DNA from: Magicicada septendecula
Lineage: Eukaryota; Arthropoda; Insecta; Hemiptera; Cicadidae
DNA length: 64,000 nt
Direction of reading: 5' to 3'
NCBI GenBank assembly: GCA_034769895.1
Contig: CM068368.1
Coordinates: forward strand, 338,233,076 to 338,297,075
Below the pieces are notes generated by a model. It was not told where the DNA came from and did not search any database. It saw only the letters and a list, made by a program, of their open reading frames with translations. Within the stretch, counting starts at the first letter, position 1. Every line of letters starts with the position of its first letter. A program made the position numbers and the translations under genes. This document shows positions 43,334-54,762 of this stretch, in pieces.

Positions 43334-44255
43334 TCATGATTGCGCAATGGGGTAAGACTTCCGGTTAAAGTCTACAGTGTCTCGGAATTGTAGAGTACAC
43401 TGGAAATTCTTCACTTTACCGGGCTCATCAGAAAAGACTGATTTATATTTATTGTAGATGTCTATTAATTTGTTCGCTTGGTTTGTTGTTAAACCTTCGC
43501 CAGTTACACCGCTCCGGAAATCCCTGATCTCCTGGATTTTTTGCGACCATAAATCTTCATTGGATGTGTCGTCTATTCTCTGTTCAATTATGGATGTTGG
43601 TTGGATGTAATTAATTTTTCGGATTTGCTGATGGATACTATCGGGAACGACTTGGTCACTACCCACCAAGTTCGCCGTCCAAGTATGTCCGTTAGAAAAC
43701 AGTGATAATGTTTCAGTTCTTAGATCAATGATGGCGGAATTTCTCCTAAGCACATCACACCCGACCAGTATATTAAATGGCAGACCGCTCGCCACCAAGA
43801 ATTCCATGTCAATCGCTATACCACAGCTCATCACACTGGCGGAGACTTGTCTACGTATAGTTTTGTTCTGTCGGCCGGTTGCTCCCAACAAAACAATATT
43901 ATTCAATGGCAATGTTGGTAAAGTTCTCCCGCACTCTTGCTGTATCCTCTCCAGTTCCGTCGTACTTATTATTGATACGTTTGACCCAGTATCGATCATT
44001 AACTTGGCTGGGATGCCTTCTACCTTGGCGTCAACATGTATAATTTCATTATTGAAGTTATTGGTGGGACTCCTGTTATCCTCTTCCAATAACTCCTGTC
44101 TGATGTCCTTCAGGTAGTTGCACCCGATGATTGTAATACGATTGTGATTATTCTCGAAATTGCACTCATTCTCATTATCATACCCAGTAGTCAGAAGCAG
44201 TAATGGGTTCTGGTTATTTCTTACTGCCTGTGCCCGTTTAAAGGCTCGGCATCAT
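43334..44255 (-). CDS. gypsy pol segment 1: protease and linker
   Basis: The frame is open from just after a stop near 44256, so it overlaps the end of gag by about 30 nt in the -1 frame. There is no good ATG at its start, consistent with expression by ribosomal frameshifting. The aspartic protease motif MIDTGSNVSII (codons at about 43.97-44.0 kb) is clear, followed by a second hydrophobic strand region (ILVGCDVL). The segment then leads towards RT and ends at a TGA (43334-43336) just before the RT start. The protease would process gag and pol. Confidence 0.85.
44182..44227 (-). promoter_or_regulatory. predicted H-type pseudoknot for -1 frameshifting
   Basis: On the minus strand stem 1 is GCAGTAA (44227-44221) with TTACTGC (44203-44197). 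Stem 2 is ACCCA (44208-44204) with TGGGT (44186-44182). Loop 1 is 12 nt, no nucleotide separates the stems, and loop 3 is 10 nt. It starts 8 nt after the slippery heptamer, the classical distance. The gag stop codon lies within stem 1. Confidence 0.6.
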
Positions 44256-45540
44256 TGTTTCTTTGAGCCATATTATTCGATGCCTCATTCGGGATGCTCA
44301 GAGTGGTTACTTGCCGATCTGTTCTATGGTCTTCCGGTCGTTCATGGTGCGACCTTTGTTCAGTGTTGTCCAAACTATTGCTCCTACGCGCCGGATAGTA
44401 CCTCGGTTGGTCCCGTTCTAGGCTCCTCCGCCTTTCTTCGTATCTTCGGTAACTGCTTCGTCGATTGTGGTTGAATCCTCGCTGTCTTCTATCTGTGGCT
44501 TGTATGAAGTTCACTCTAGGGCGAGGATACCTATTATTATTAAAATTACCATTATTGGGACCCGCACGATTAGCATTATTAGGGTAAGGACGATTACCAT
44601 AATTGGGGCTTCTCTGACTATTTACGTTATCAGGGTAGGGATTGCGGTTACCCTGATAACCATTAGAGGGTCGATTCGGGTTTTGTTGGTTGGGACCCGT
44701 ATTATTATTGTCATTGTAATTGGTATTATTTACATTATTTCCATTATTATTATTGTTATTTCGCGGGTATGCCCGACCTCCTTGGTACCCAGTATTTACG
44801 TGGTTCGTACCCTGGTTATTGTTCTGGTACGTCCTTGGTTCGGGTCCATCACTTCTTCTACGACTCTGCCTGTAGTAATCTTCGTTTTCATAATTCTCTA
44901 GGAGTTCTGTCATTGCCTGAATGGTTTTTATCTGGCTGCCCCTCCTAGCACGAATCACCTCCTCATCATAATGGTAAGACAGCTTGTTTATTAGGCATTC
45001 CTCCGGTATGGCTGGTTCTAAGTGCTTGGCCATACACACTTTGCCGAGGAAATAAGCTGTCATTGAGCTGCCGACTTGTGGTTTGTAGCGGCCGTGGCAT
45101 ATATTATCCCTGATGAGATTCTGCGTGGTCTCTAACCAGTATTTGGCCTTGAACAGGCTCTTGAATTGTTCGTAATTGTCGATGTCGCTCCGGTTGGCCA
45201 TCCACCAATGGTCATTCACCTCCCGAAACGACTCGTCAAGGATTTCTCTGCTCTGGACCCATCGGTTCCCTCGGTGTTTCTCGAGGTACTCCTCTATTCG
45301 TGCCAAGAACTCCATAGGCTTCCGTTTGTATTGCCGGAAATTCAGCCATTCTCTGTTCTCTGACATGGGGAAATTGTGATATCCCGATGGTCTGTTTCTT
45401 ATTAACTCCATCTCCTCCTGGCTCTGACGCACCTGTCCGGTTATGTTCACCATAGCGGCTTCCACGCCGTCGCATCTTTCTGTTACTTGGGTTCTCACTT
45501 TATTTACTTCCTCCAGGGCAAATCTTTCTTGGTCTCCTCC
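44221..45540 (-). CDS. gypsy gag, main (capsid/nucleocapsid) part
   Basis: Frame open from a stop near 45541 to the TAA at 44221-44223. The first half matches a retrotransposon capsid-like Gag domain (EWLNFRQYKRKPMEFLARIEEYL, then a conserved helical region with FKAKYW and LPEECLINKL-type words, here IPEECLINKL). The second half is rich in Asn, Tyr, Pro and Arg with basic patches and no CCHC zinc knuckle, so RNA binding probably uses the Arg-rich tail. The start is not its own. The N-terminal coiled coil in another frame (45504-46436) runs into it at about 45.52 kb, which looks like a 1-nt frameshift mutation. The 3' end carries the frameshift signal to pol. Confidence 0.85.
   Translation of the reverse strand, partial: GGDQERFALEEVNKVRTQVTERCDGVEAAMVNITGQVRQSQEEMELIRNRPSGYHNFPMSENREWLNFRQYKRKPMEFLARIEEYLEKHRGNRWVQSREILDESFREVNDHWWMANRSDIDNYEQFKSLFKAKYWLETTQNLIRDNICHGRYKPQVGSSMTAYFLGKVCMAKHLEPAIPEECLINKLSYHYDEEVIRARRGSQIKTIQAMTELLENYENEDYYRQSRRRSDGPEPRTYQNNNQGTNHVNTGYQGGRAYPRNNNNNNGNNVNNTNYNDNNNTGPNQQNPNRPSNGYQGNRNPYPDNVNSQRSPNYGNRPYPNNANRAGPNNGNFNNNRYPRPRVNFIQATDRRQRGFNHNRRSSYRRYEERRRSLERDQPRYYPARRSNSLDNTEQRSHHERPEDHRTDRQVTTLSIPNEASNNMAQRNNDAEPLNGHRQ
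44236..44242 (-). promoter_or_regulatory. -1 ribosomal frameshift heptamer U UUA AAC
   Basis: On the minus strand TTTAAAC occupies 44242-44236 and is phased T TTA AAC in the gag frame (codons Leu-Asn of ...EPLNGHRQ), five codons before the gag stop. Slipping back one base enters the pol frame, which is open there and leads to the protease. This is one of the classical slippery sequences. Confidence 0.8.
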
Positions 45541-46436
45541 ATTTTAGTTTTCTGTTGTTCTTGGACCTGAGTAATTTCCTTAGTTATTACTTCCCGGACT
45601 TCCAGCATTTCGTTTTCGGTTTGACGACATCTTTCGTCTACTTCTCGGATCTGCTGGTTAACAACCACGACTTCCTGTTCTAATTTCTTTACAATGGACT
45701 TCTTCGTCTCAGTTATCTTTTTATTTATCTCCTCTTTGGCTAACTCAATCCTCTCGTCTAACTTATTCATGTTCTCTTGATTAACTTCCCTTAATTCTTC
45801 TCTCAGCAGTTGATTGTCCTCTCTCAATTCTTCCAGTCTTTCCCCCATCGTCTCTTCCATTTTCCTGTTATTTTCCTTTAATTCGTCTTTTAATTGTTGG
45901 TTATCGCTTTCTATTTTCTTACTGGTTTCTTCCATCTTCTCTTCCATCTTCTTACTCAAATTCTTACTAGTTTCCTCAATCCTTTTATTAGTATTTTCTA
46001 TCTTACGGCCCAATTCTTCCTTTGTGGATCGGTTATCTTCCTTCAGATCCTCTAACTTTTTGCTGGTTTCTTCCATTTTCTTGCTTAAATTTTCCTGTGT
46101 GGAATCCATTTTCTTTTCCATCTTCTTACTGCTTTCTTCCATTTTCCTGTTATTTTCTTCCTGTGTGGAATCCATTTTTGCCATTATCATTCGGAACATT
46201 TCTTGCGTGTCCTCCTTCTCGGTTCGTGTTGACTTCTCTCCCGGTTGCTCCCGAACATTAATTTCCCCTGTTTGTGTTGTTACTTCAGGTTGTTCCTCTG
46301 GTGGTGCTGGTTGTTTCGGTTCCACCTGGGTTAGTAACACTTCCGGATCCTCCACGGGTGTTGCCTCCTTATCCCCCATGTCAACCTCTTTTTCGGCCTC
46401 TGCCGCCCTCTTTTTCGATGTAGCTCGTCTTTGCAT
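45504..46436 (-). CDS. gypsy gag N-terminal coiled-coil segment
   Basis: 310 residues from an ATG at 46436. A basic start (MQRRATSKKRAA) and an acidic/proline-rich linker lead into about 200 residues of near-continuous heptads rich in K, E, M and N. These contain repeated blocks of type KKMEETSKKL, typical of a long parallel coiled coil. Here it would help assemble gag particles, by analogy with other insect gypsy gags. It stops at 45504, and the continuing gag text is in the next frame, so it is best read as the front of a frameshifted gag rather than an independent gene. The DNA repeats mirror the repeated heptads. Confidence 0.8.
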   Translation of the reverse strand: MQRRATSKKRAAEAEKEVDMGDKEATPVEDPEVLLTQVEPKQPAPPEEQPEVTTQTGEINVREQPGEKSTRTEKEDTQEMFRMIMAKMDSTQEENNRKMEESSKKMEKKMDSTQENLSKKMEETSKKLEDLKEDNRSTKEELGRKIENTNKRIEETSKNLSKKMEEKMEETSKKIESDNQQLKDELKENNRKMEETMGERLEELREDNQLLREELREVNQENMNKLDERIELAKEEINKKITETKKSIVKKLEQEVVVVNQQIREVDERCRQTENEMLEVREVITKEITQVQEQQKTKMEETKKDLPWRK

Positions 46437-46488
46437 CTTTCTCTGTCTCTATTTATTAATATCGCTGCCAAGCTTAGATTATTAAGCC

Positions 46489-46505
46489 CTCTAAGTTGGA
46501 CGCCA
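46489..46505 (-). promoter_or_regulatory. primer-binding site
   Basis: On the minus strand TGGCGTCCAACTTAGAG begins three bases after the 5' LTR. A TGG start complementary to a tRNA CCA end, at this distance, is the standard PBS position. The tRNA is not identified. Confidence 0.65.
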
Positions 46506-46508
46506 CTT

Positions 46509-49500
46509 TGTATGACGACCCTTTAATGGCTGTAATCTGATCAATTCCCACTGTTTGGGCTAGCCACTTGGTCACCAGACCGCTGTATGCCGGTCGTTAC
46601 AAAAGAATATAATGTATACGGAAAATTCACAAAAAATAGAATTTTCAAATAATAAAATAATTTTGTTTATGTTTATAGAGGTATGTATAAGAGATAAATC
46701 TGTTTTTTAAATGGTTCTGGTAAAATTTTAATAACAGGTAGGTATTTATTGGCGGTCGAGCACTTCTTGAAAATTTGCACCAAGTCTGGAGTTAAATAGA
46801 TTAACTCCAGGTAATAATCGATTGGTGACTTTTCTGACTGGTCCAATATCTTGTTCAAAATAGAATATATTCTTCTCACTTAATTCCTTCAGCCTTATAA
46901 ATACCCTTAAATTACCCTGTGAAATAAGTACAGATACAAAATAATGGAAATATAAAGATTTATTGACAATTTTAAATAAATAATCGATATTTTATCGATG
47001 GAGAGCAATTATCGACTCTGTCTCAGGAATTATCGATTGTGTCATACAGAACAAAATTTTATGTTATATTATATTAAAAGACAGGTTCTTTGAGCGATTA
47101 GAATTAATAGTCAGAGAAGGGTGACGAGAAAGTATAACATTAACAATTAAGAATATAAATACAATAATTACTATTCAATAGTATTTTAAATAATTCAGTA
47201 TATAATATTAGAATAAATGTTTTGTCGAACCAATGAAGACTGATGTGACGTCAGTGACTGCGATGTAGTAAGCAGGTTTCGTTTTCAAGATGGCCGCTAC
47301 TCGGGTTGGTCTTGGCTACTGCATATGTGTCGAGTCAGAAAATTACTATAAAATTACCTTCATCAAGGTCTAAAATGTCCCCGCACTGGTGTAATATGTC
47401 TGTTAATCTGTTTGGTGTATTCTGGTGAAGTGTTCTGTGTAAACTTGTGTTAGTTAGTTTATTTTCTATGTGTTCAACTTCTGCGGTTAAGTTTTCAAGT
47501 TATGGTTAGGAATTTCAGAATATATCAGTTGAGATATAGTGTTTTACTTGTTTCTATCACTCGTATTATGTAGTTAAGAGTTTGTTTTCACTATTGTCGT
47601 GAATGTATTCACAGCTTTAGCTTTAAAAAGTGTTTAAATCGCCTAACTCTCGTTTCACTGATTTCAATGGCTAAACGCTAGTACCATTTTTCTCGTTTTT
47701 AAAGAAACGTTCTTTTACACAACTGTCCAGCTTGATATTCAACAAAAGACTAATTAACTTGGTCATAATTCTTGCCCAGTTAATCTTTGAAAAAGTATTG
47801 TTAATATTTTTCGACTTCCCATACATATGATAAAATATTACATTATGTATGGAATTTATCTATTTTATTCCTCACTTTTATGAATTATTAACCTTATTAT
47901 TGGTTTAATCATCTCATTCCCTTTAAATTGATGTATTATAGTCCATATCTGTAGATATTTTGTGGAAATTAACAAATTTCTTTACTTTATGGAAATATAG
48001 GCTCAAAATTGGATTTCCGTCTTTATACAAAATCCCCTCCATTTAAATATTATTAATACTATTATAATAAATTTTAATTAGTCATATTCCTCTTCCTTTC
48101 CTTAAATACATATAAATTACACCTTTGAACTGGTTTTTTGTGTTAATCTGTAAATTTGACATTGCTCTTGAAAATTAATTAATTTATATATTTTGACAAT
48201 TTACAAAATGTTAAGGTATATTTCCTTATTATCATTTTAATTCATAGGATCATTCCTAGTAGTGGTTAATTGTTTTATCTTATATAAATCTTGGTAGTTT
48301 ACAGGATTTATAAGTGAATTATACTATTTTATATTGGTTCTCTGATTTCACCAAATGGCCTAGATTTTAGAATTTTATATTTCCTTCTTTCTCAAATAAT
48401 TTAAACTTAATTCCTCCTCTGACTTTACATAATTACAATTATATGAAAATAACATGATTTATAACTTATTGTGTTTTGTAGTAGTTAATTAACACTACAT
48501 ATTTAAAATAAATAATTATGAACATGGTTTAGCAATCTGCACAATTGAACATATTGCAGATATGGTTTGAACATATATCTTTTAACTATTTTTGAGCTAA
48601 CATAGCATACCTATTAGAACATTATTACTGGTATGTAGGTTATTATTTATCAAACATAATTCTTTTTAAAACACATAACATAAATCTTATTTTCTAATAA
48701 ACCTTACAAATACATTTATTTAACACATTGATTTTAGGACTGTGAAATAACAGTCTGTCTAAACATGTTACACTTATTCATACTATATTAGTACCAGTCC
48801 TTTCTGGTTTAAACCATTATTATTGTGATCCCCTACATCAGTAAACCTTAACTCCCATACTCTATTTATTATCATTTTTTACAAATGTCTTGTAAATAAA
48901 GATTTACATTAAAATAATAAAATACTGGAAACCTTCCATTTTATTATTTTATTATGCTGTTTATTATTAGATTTTAAAGTTGTGATATAACATACTACTA
49001 AGTTATAGTATCACCAACCTTAAGTTTATTGCTTTTTTTTTTTTTAAAAAACACTTACACAAATTCACTTTCACTGTTGGTTCTGATATTCTGAGTCTTA
49101 TTATCTCAGACCAGACCTTTAGTAATCATGGACCGTTAAGACTAGTTTATTTTCTTTATTACACAATAGCTTTAGTCGGTGCACTTCTTATAACGCTATA
49201 CAACACTTTAGTTTTCTCAATAATTACATTTTATAATATTTTGGGTATGTTATACTTTCTTTTGCATAGTTTTTGCGGGTTTGGGGTTGATAGTAGTTTA
49301 TATAATAATAGGTTTTATAACGGTGTTTCTTTCATACTATTTCTTCCTCTCCTCCTGTCTTCTTTCTTGTCCTTCTTCGTATCTTCCTTCTGGTATTCAA
49401 TCTTGTCCCTCTTCTAGTCTTCATTCTTGTCCCTCGTCTAGTCTTCACTCTTCTGGTCTTCCTTCCGTTCTTGGGTAAACCAAGGTACTTGGTGTTATCA

Positions 49501-49941
49501 CGGCTGAGGTTTAGTTTGGAGTATTTAATTTATTCACTGAACTGACTTTATTCTTCTATACAGGTTTCAGGGTATTGTTTTCTTCCTGTTCACAAACTTT
49601 ATTCTTCCCTCTTCTTGTTTTTTGGGGTATATTGGTATTCACCACCCTTTAATTGAGTCTCTTTTTTCTTTGATATGGTCTTATATAACTGGTTTACTGC
49701 TCTGAGCTTCCTGGGTAACTTACTGGTATTATACTATGAGTTGATGAGTTGCTTCAATACTTTCTTTGGTTTCTTTTAACAGTGGTTTTTATATATTATG
49801 TAGTGAGGATTTTTATCTTATTGTGGTTCATTCCTCTGATTTATTTAAATGTCATTCAATATTATTATAACATTCGTTGGTGTAATTAAACTTTATGATT
49901 TCATATGACTTAAAATGCAGTGGATTTTCTGTCACGCTACA
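46509..49941 (-). repeat. 5' LTR of the gypsy element
   Basis: 3,433 bp, the partner of 34459-37892. On the minus strand it starts TGTAGCGTGAC and ends CATACA. It carries the active-position promoter (TGACGTCA at 47246-47253). Confidence 0.97.
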
Positions 49942-49990
49942 ATATCCATCTGCAATCCGTTTTCTGGGAATGATAGCAACCTGCGAAAAA
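49942..49990 (-). pseudogene. LINE reverse transcriptase relic, part 1
   Basis: The minus-strand stretch reads LLSFPENGLQMD in the frame that matches the region just after the RT catalytic loop. It joins the LINE part beyond the gypsy element at 34458. Upstream (above about 49.99 kb) the sequence becomes unrelated AT-rich DNA, so the LINE is 5'-truncated or eroded here. Confidence 0.6.
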
Positions 49991-51004
<1,014 letters not shown>

Positions 51005-51178
51005 TGGATTTATAATTATAACATAACTTACGAAAGTTAATTTCATGTAGGCCTAGTTACTAAGTGCATCGCGTGTTTTTAATTGGTGATGTGTGCTGAA
51101 TATTAGAAAGAATAATCAGAGTTTGAAACAGACGTGAACCAGTTGAATCACCATTCAATGTGCGTACTGTTTAATTAA

Positions 51179-51208
51179 ACACACACAGACACACACACAC
51201 ACACACAA
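51179..51208 (+). repeat. short (AC)n microsatellite
   Basis: About 14 AC units with one AG interruption. Confidence 0.9.
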
Positions 51209-52794
51209 ACGGTATATGTGTACTGAATCATTTGAATCATTTCTTGATTGGATTGCATCGTGCAGATTTGGACCACAGTGGCTGAATATTGATTTTTATT
51301 AGGAATATTAGATTCTTAGCCAGATTTATCTCTTTGTCATTTCTCTCACTCATACATATATACAGGCGCACGTGTAAATAGATCAGAGTAAGTACCTATA
51401 GACATCATACGGCTGCTTACTCTATCTTTATCTTCTTATGTCTAGAACCTTCATTTCTGGTTCAGGGTTGTTCGTCAGCGATAGACAAATTAATTTGTCT
51501 AATTAAACGGTGTTGTGTTTAACAATGTCTCAAAGCAATCGTAGTCGTTCACAACTCGACATGCAAAGCTCACAGAATTCATAGAAATCTTAAAACGTGA
51601 GCAACTTATTTCTAATGAAGCTCTATTTTATGCTTTAGTTTTATTATTTAACTGCCAGTATGAAGAAAATTATCTATTTTTATTATCTGTTGTTATAGTG
51701 TAAGGTACAACAATATCTTTTAAACGTAATATTCGAATATTAAGTATTTACAGACTCAGTAATGTAACTTTAAAAAATATTGGTTAATGAGATGCTTAAT
51801 TGTGATATAAGAAAAAAAATTAAAATCTGGATGAATATCAAACTACGACAGACAAATAACCCCTGATGTTATTAAATACGTATAATGTGCACATATCCTC
51901 TTCCTTTCACTCCGTCTCTCTCTTGTTTACACAGAACTATCCCAGTTAACGAGCTGTTCCTATTCTTTCGCAGTAACTCTTTTTATTTCTTTCTTTCTAT
52001 ATCTCTCATCTTCTCCCACTCTTGGTGTTAGTTCCTTTGCCTCATTCTTTCCATCTCTTTTCATAAAGCTCAAGTTCTAGCTTTTTCAACTCTTTGCCTG
52101 TATTCTGTTTTCAAAAAAATCACACAAATGTTGTGTGCTTATCACATACAGGAAACTACAAAGCTCTTTATAATTCTATTTAAAATTGTACTTAATTATT
52201 AGTCTGCTGAACTGTGTTGCTATTTAAACATGAAAATTTGCAAGATACGATACACACAAAAGGAAAAACCACAATCAGTGCAAATGTCAGATAACCTGAG
52301 TAAACTGCCCTAAATTAAAAGAACATTTTAAAAATGAATAGAAACATAGGTTGCACGTAACACAAACACAACAGTCATTCAGTTACATTTAGACATGTAT
52401 ACCAAATTTCCTGGCAGGTCACGTGCAATGCAATAACAAAACAAGACTCTCATAAACGTTACAGCTTACAGATCAATAGAGAAACGGTTCATTGAACGAT
52501 CAGAAAGTAAATGGGAGGAAAAGCTGAAAGCCAGGGAAGGCCGTGTGGTCTACGACTAAAAGCTTCAGGCCTTTTCAAGTGTTAATAGATAATATACAAA
52601 AATCGTATCATTCACAGTGTGTACCTACCGCCGTATTCAACTAAATATTCTTACGAACAAAGTGAAACATGAAGTACCTTACGATTTAGGCAACAGGTTA
52701 TTAAATGTCGGATGTATAATTAAATAACTATATAAATATATACAAGTAACTCTTTGAGTTTCTTGAAGGATACTTACATTATCAAATTATAATT
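51209..52794. other. intergenic DNA, nothing recognised
   Basis: AT-rich, without open frames of interest. A pyrimidine-rich stretch lies at about 51895-52090. Confidence 0.5.
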
Positions 52795-52808
52795 ACTTCT
52801 GCAAGTAG

Positions 52809-53034
52809 ATTGTATTATTTTTTACCGTTTTAATTGACCTGACGCATGTCTTAATGGCTGTACTAGTATCTTCAGAGGTTTTTAAGTTAATTAAAATGCT
52901 AATTTTGTGTCATTTTAATTTACATTTGAAAGTTTCAGACAAAATTTAAACATTTTAACTCATTTTTAAACGTCTGATACAGTCAGTGAAAAGTACGTCA
53001 GGTCAATTAAAACGATAAAAAAAAATAATACAAT
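52809..53034. repeat. inverted repeat arms, about 36 bp
   Basis: The left arm (52809-52844) reads attgtattatt...gttttaattgacctgacg. The right arm (52996-53034) is its reverse complement with a longer A-run. The spacer is about 150 bp. Confidence 0.85.
52837..52878 (-). ncRNA. hammerhead-ribozyme-like motif (degenerate)
   Basis: Minus strand: CCT, then CTGAAGA (matches the CUGANGA core), a variable stem-II region, ACATGC, GTC, and AGG pairing with CCT as stem I. The second core GAAA is not preserved. It looks like a decayed minimal type-I hammerhead of the kind found in Penelope-like elements. Not expected to be active. Confidence 0.35.
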
Positions 53035-53140
53035 CACCTTGCAATAATACAATCACCTTGCAATAATACAATCACCTTGCAATAATACAATTACCTTGCA
53101 ATAATACAATCACCTTGCAATAATACAATCACCTTGCAAT
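53027..53140 (+). repeat. 19-bp tandem repeat, six copies
   Basis: Unit aatacaatcaccttgcaat, exact 19-bp period, one C-to-T variant in copy 4. The first unit overlaps the right arm of the inverted repeat. Confidence 0.95.
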
Positions 53141-53150
53141 AAAAATTATA

Positions 53151-53324
53151 GCAATCTTTGTCGTGTGGGTTATTTATAAAGATAATACAACAACCAATGG
53201 TATATACAAAATTGAATGCCAAGATTGCAATAAATGTTACATAGGACAAACAAAAAAACAACTGCAGAAACGTTATTTTGAACATCTAAACGCATACAAA
53301 AACCAGAAATACAGTATATCAATC
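53151..53324 (+). pseudogene. GIY-YIG endonuclease relic of a Penelope-like element
   Basis: In one frame the plus strand reads NGIYKIECQDCNKCYIGQTK, with GIY at 53199-53207 and YIG about 12 residues later. It continues as KKQLQKRYFEHLNAYKN, including the conserved Arg and a downstream Glu-His, before a TAA near 53325. The CxxC pair between GIY and YIG is typical of Penelope-like endonucleases. The upstream linker is open but the RT is absent. A one-base shift after the stop may continue the domain (PHMQ-type word). The enzyme nicked target DNA for insertion. Confidence 0.7.
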
Positions 53325-53400
53325 TAATTTGGCCACACATGCAAAATAAAATAAAATATTGTTAATCCTAACCATGGATTAAAATGGATAGGCCTACAAA

Positions 53401-54715
53401 TTTATGCGTAATTTAAGTCACGTGGTTTCGAATGTACTCGAAATGACAGCAGGATATTTGTAGCACATTCTCTAAAATGCTAGAAGACGTTGCAAACGTT
53501 TTTGGCTCAGCCAAACAGCCTATCGGCCAATCACATACTGCAATGCGGTATGCCATCATTTCCTGTATACATAATGAAGTTCTGTACGAACAGTTCTGAC
53601 AAAGACCTCGATGCTCAACATCGACTCGTCGAGCCTTTGTAACAGATTATAGCCCACAGGAAACATAACGTAAAACTACGAGACATTTTCTGCAATCGTT
53701 GTCCTAGTTGACTGAGGATAGAGGTGAGACCAACAGATAACATGCCAACCTCCGAACTCCGGGAGGACGATAAAGTAGAATGGAAGAATGGTAGACAGCG
53801 TGTTCAGGTCGTCAAACGACGGAACCCGACTCCATCGTAAATACCAAACCAAGAAGTGTAAAGTTAATTATTTTCATTAAGATCAGATAAAAAGGACATT
53901 TTTGAAAGAGGCTTAAAAATTTCAAAAATATTTAATTAAATTGTAAAGGCTTTATAATTATTAACATTATGTAAAGACTTTAATTTTCATACAATTTATA
54001 CTGTGCTCGTAAATTCAGTAAAAGCTTATGTTTTTCATTTTATAAATTTGTTTCACCACCATATTTGTAAAGGATTAAACTTTGATAATATTTGATAATT
54101 AAGTTAAAATTTTTTAATCAGGTTAATTGAGTTCAAGAACTTTAAATTTTCATACTGTACACGCATTTCTGAAGTTTTTAAAAATATTCAAATTAAAATC
54201 ATGAAAGAATATAATTTATTTAAAATTTATTGAAAGAACAGTAAACGATTTTATATGTATAAAGAATTGCATTGCCAACAAAGATATTAAGCACTGGCAA
54301 TTTTATGTACAGATCCCATATCTTGTATGGTGTGTGTATTGCTTTTTAATTTCTTAGTTGTACTTAGAAATTGGTGTATTTATGTACGTCGTCTGTTTGT
54401 TCTAGAGAATTATATAATTTAAACTCAATACAAGCAAGGAGACTTTCTTTGATTTTCTTTCGTGAATTATACTTTAAACTCGACTGCTTTCTTCCAACAC
54501 TTGTGAAATTGTTGTTATACACGTGAAATTCAAAAAAAAATTTCCACTCGACACCAGTCAACTTTCTCTTTATTTCAGGGTTTAAAGTCAAGGTCTCAGA
54601 GCTGACGGTAATGTTGTACCACGTATGATTATTCTAGCTATACAGCAGCTGGAATAGTCAAGGAAATCATTGCAATAAAATATGCAACTTTTAAATGCAT
54701 TAAAAAACTGGCGAT
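53401..54715. other. intergenic DNA, nothing recognised
   Basis: A GC-richer patch at about 53480-53850 has no recognisable motif. The remainder is AT-rich. Confidence 0.45.
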
Positions 54716-54762
54716 GAAAACAACAACAACAACAACAACAACAATAATAATAATGATGATAC
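54716..54762 (+). repeat. (AAC)n(AAT)n compound microsatellite
   Basis: AAC units pass into AAT and then GAT units. Confidence 0.9.

Larger units (their letters stand above)
34459..49941 (-). mobile_element. 15.5-kb Ty3/gypsy LTR retrotransposon, recent but defective
   Basis: Two 3.43-kb LTRs flank an 8.6-kb interior transcribed on the minus strand. The order is 5' LTR (46509-49941), PBS, gag with an N-terminal coiled coil, pol (PR-RT-RNase H-IN), a long repeat-rich 3' non-coding region, polypurine tract and 3' LTR. Integrase downstream of RNase H places it in Ty3/gypsy rather than Ty1/copia. I see no envelope-like frame. LTR similarity near 99.7% implies a recent insertion. A gag frameshift and two pol nonsense codons mean that this copy cannot make its full proteins by itself. 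It interrupts an older LINE. Confidence 0.95.
52795..53400 (+). mobile_element. Penelope-like element fragment
   Basis: A palindromic unit (arms at 52809-52844 and 52996-53034) with hammerhead-like motifs is followed by a 19-bp tandem repeat and then by a GIY-YIG endonuclease relic. Penelope-like retroelements encode RT plus a C-terminal GIY-YIG domain and carry hammerhead motifs in their terminal repeats, often in inverted arrangement. The RT part is missing, so this is a severely truncated or rearranged copy. Confidence 0.6.

Noticed and set aside
44177-44227. Alternative pairing of the frameshift region (CAGAA with TTCTG)
   Set aside because: It would leave no nucleotides to cross stem 1, so the ACCCA/TGGGT pairing is structurally better.
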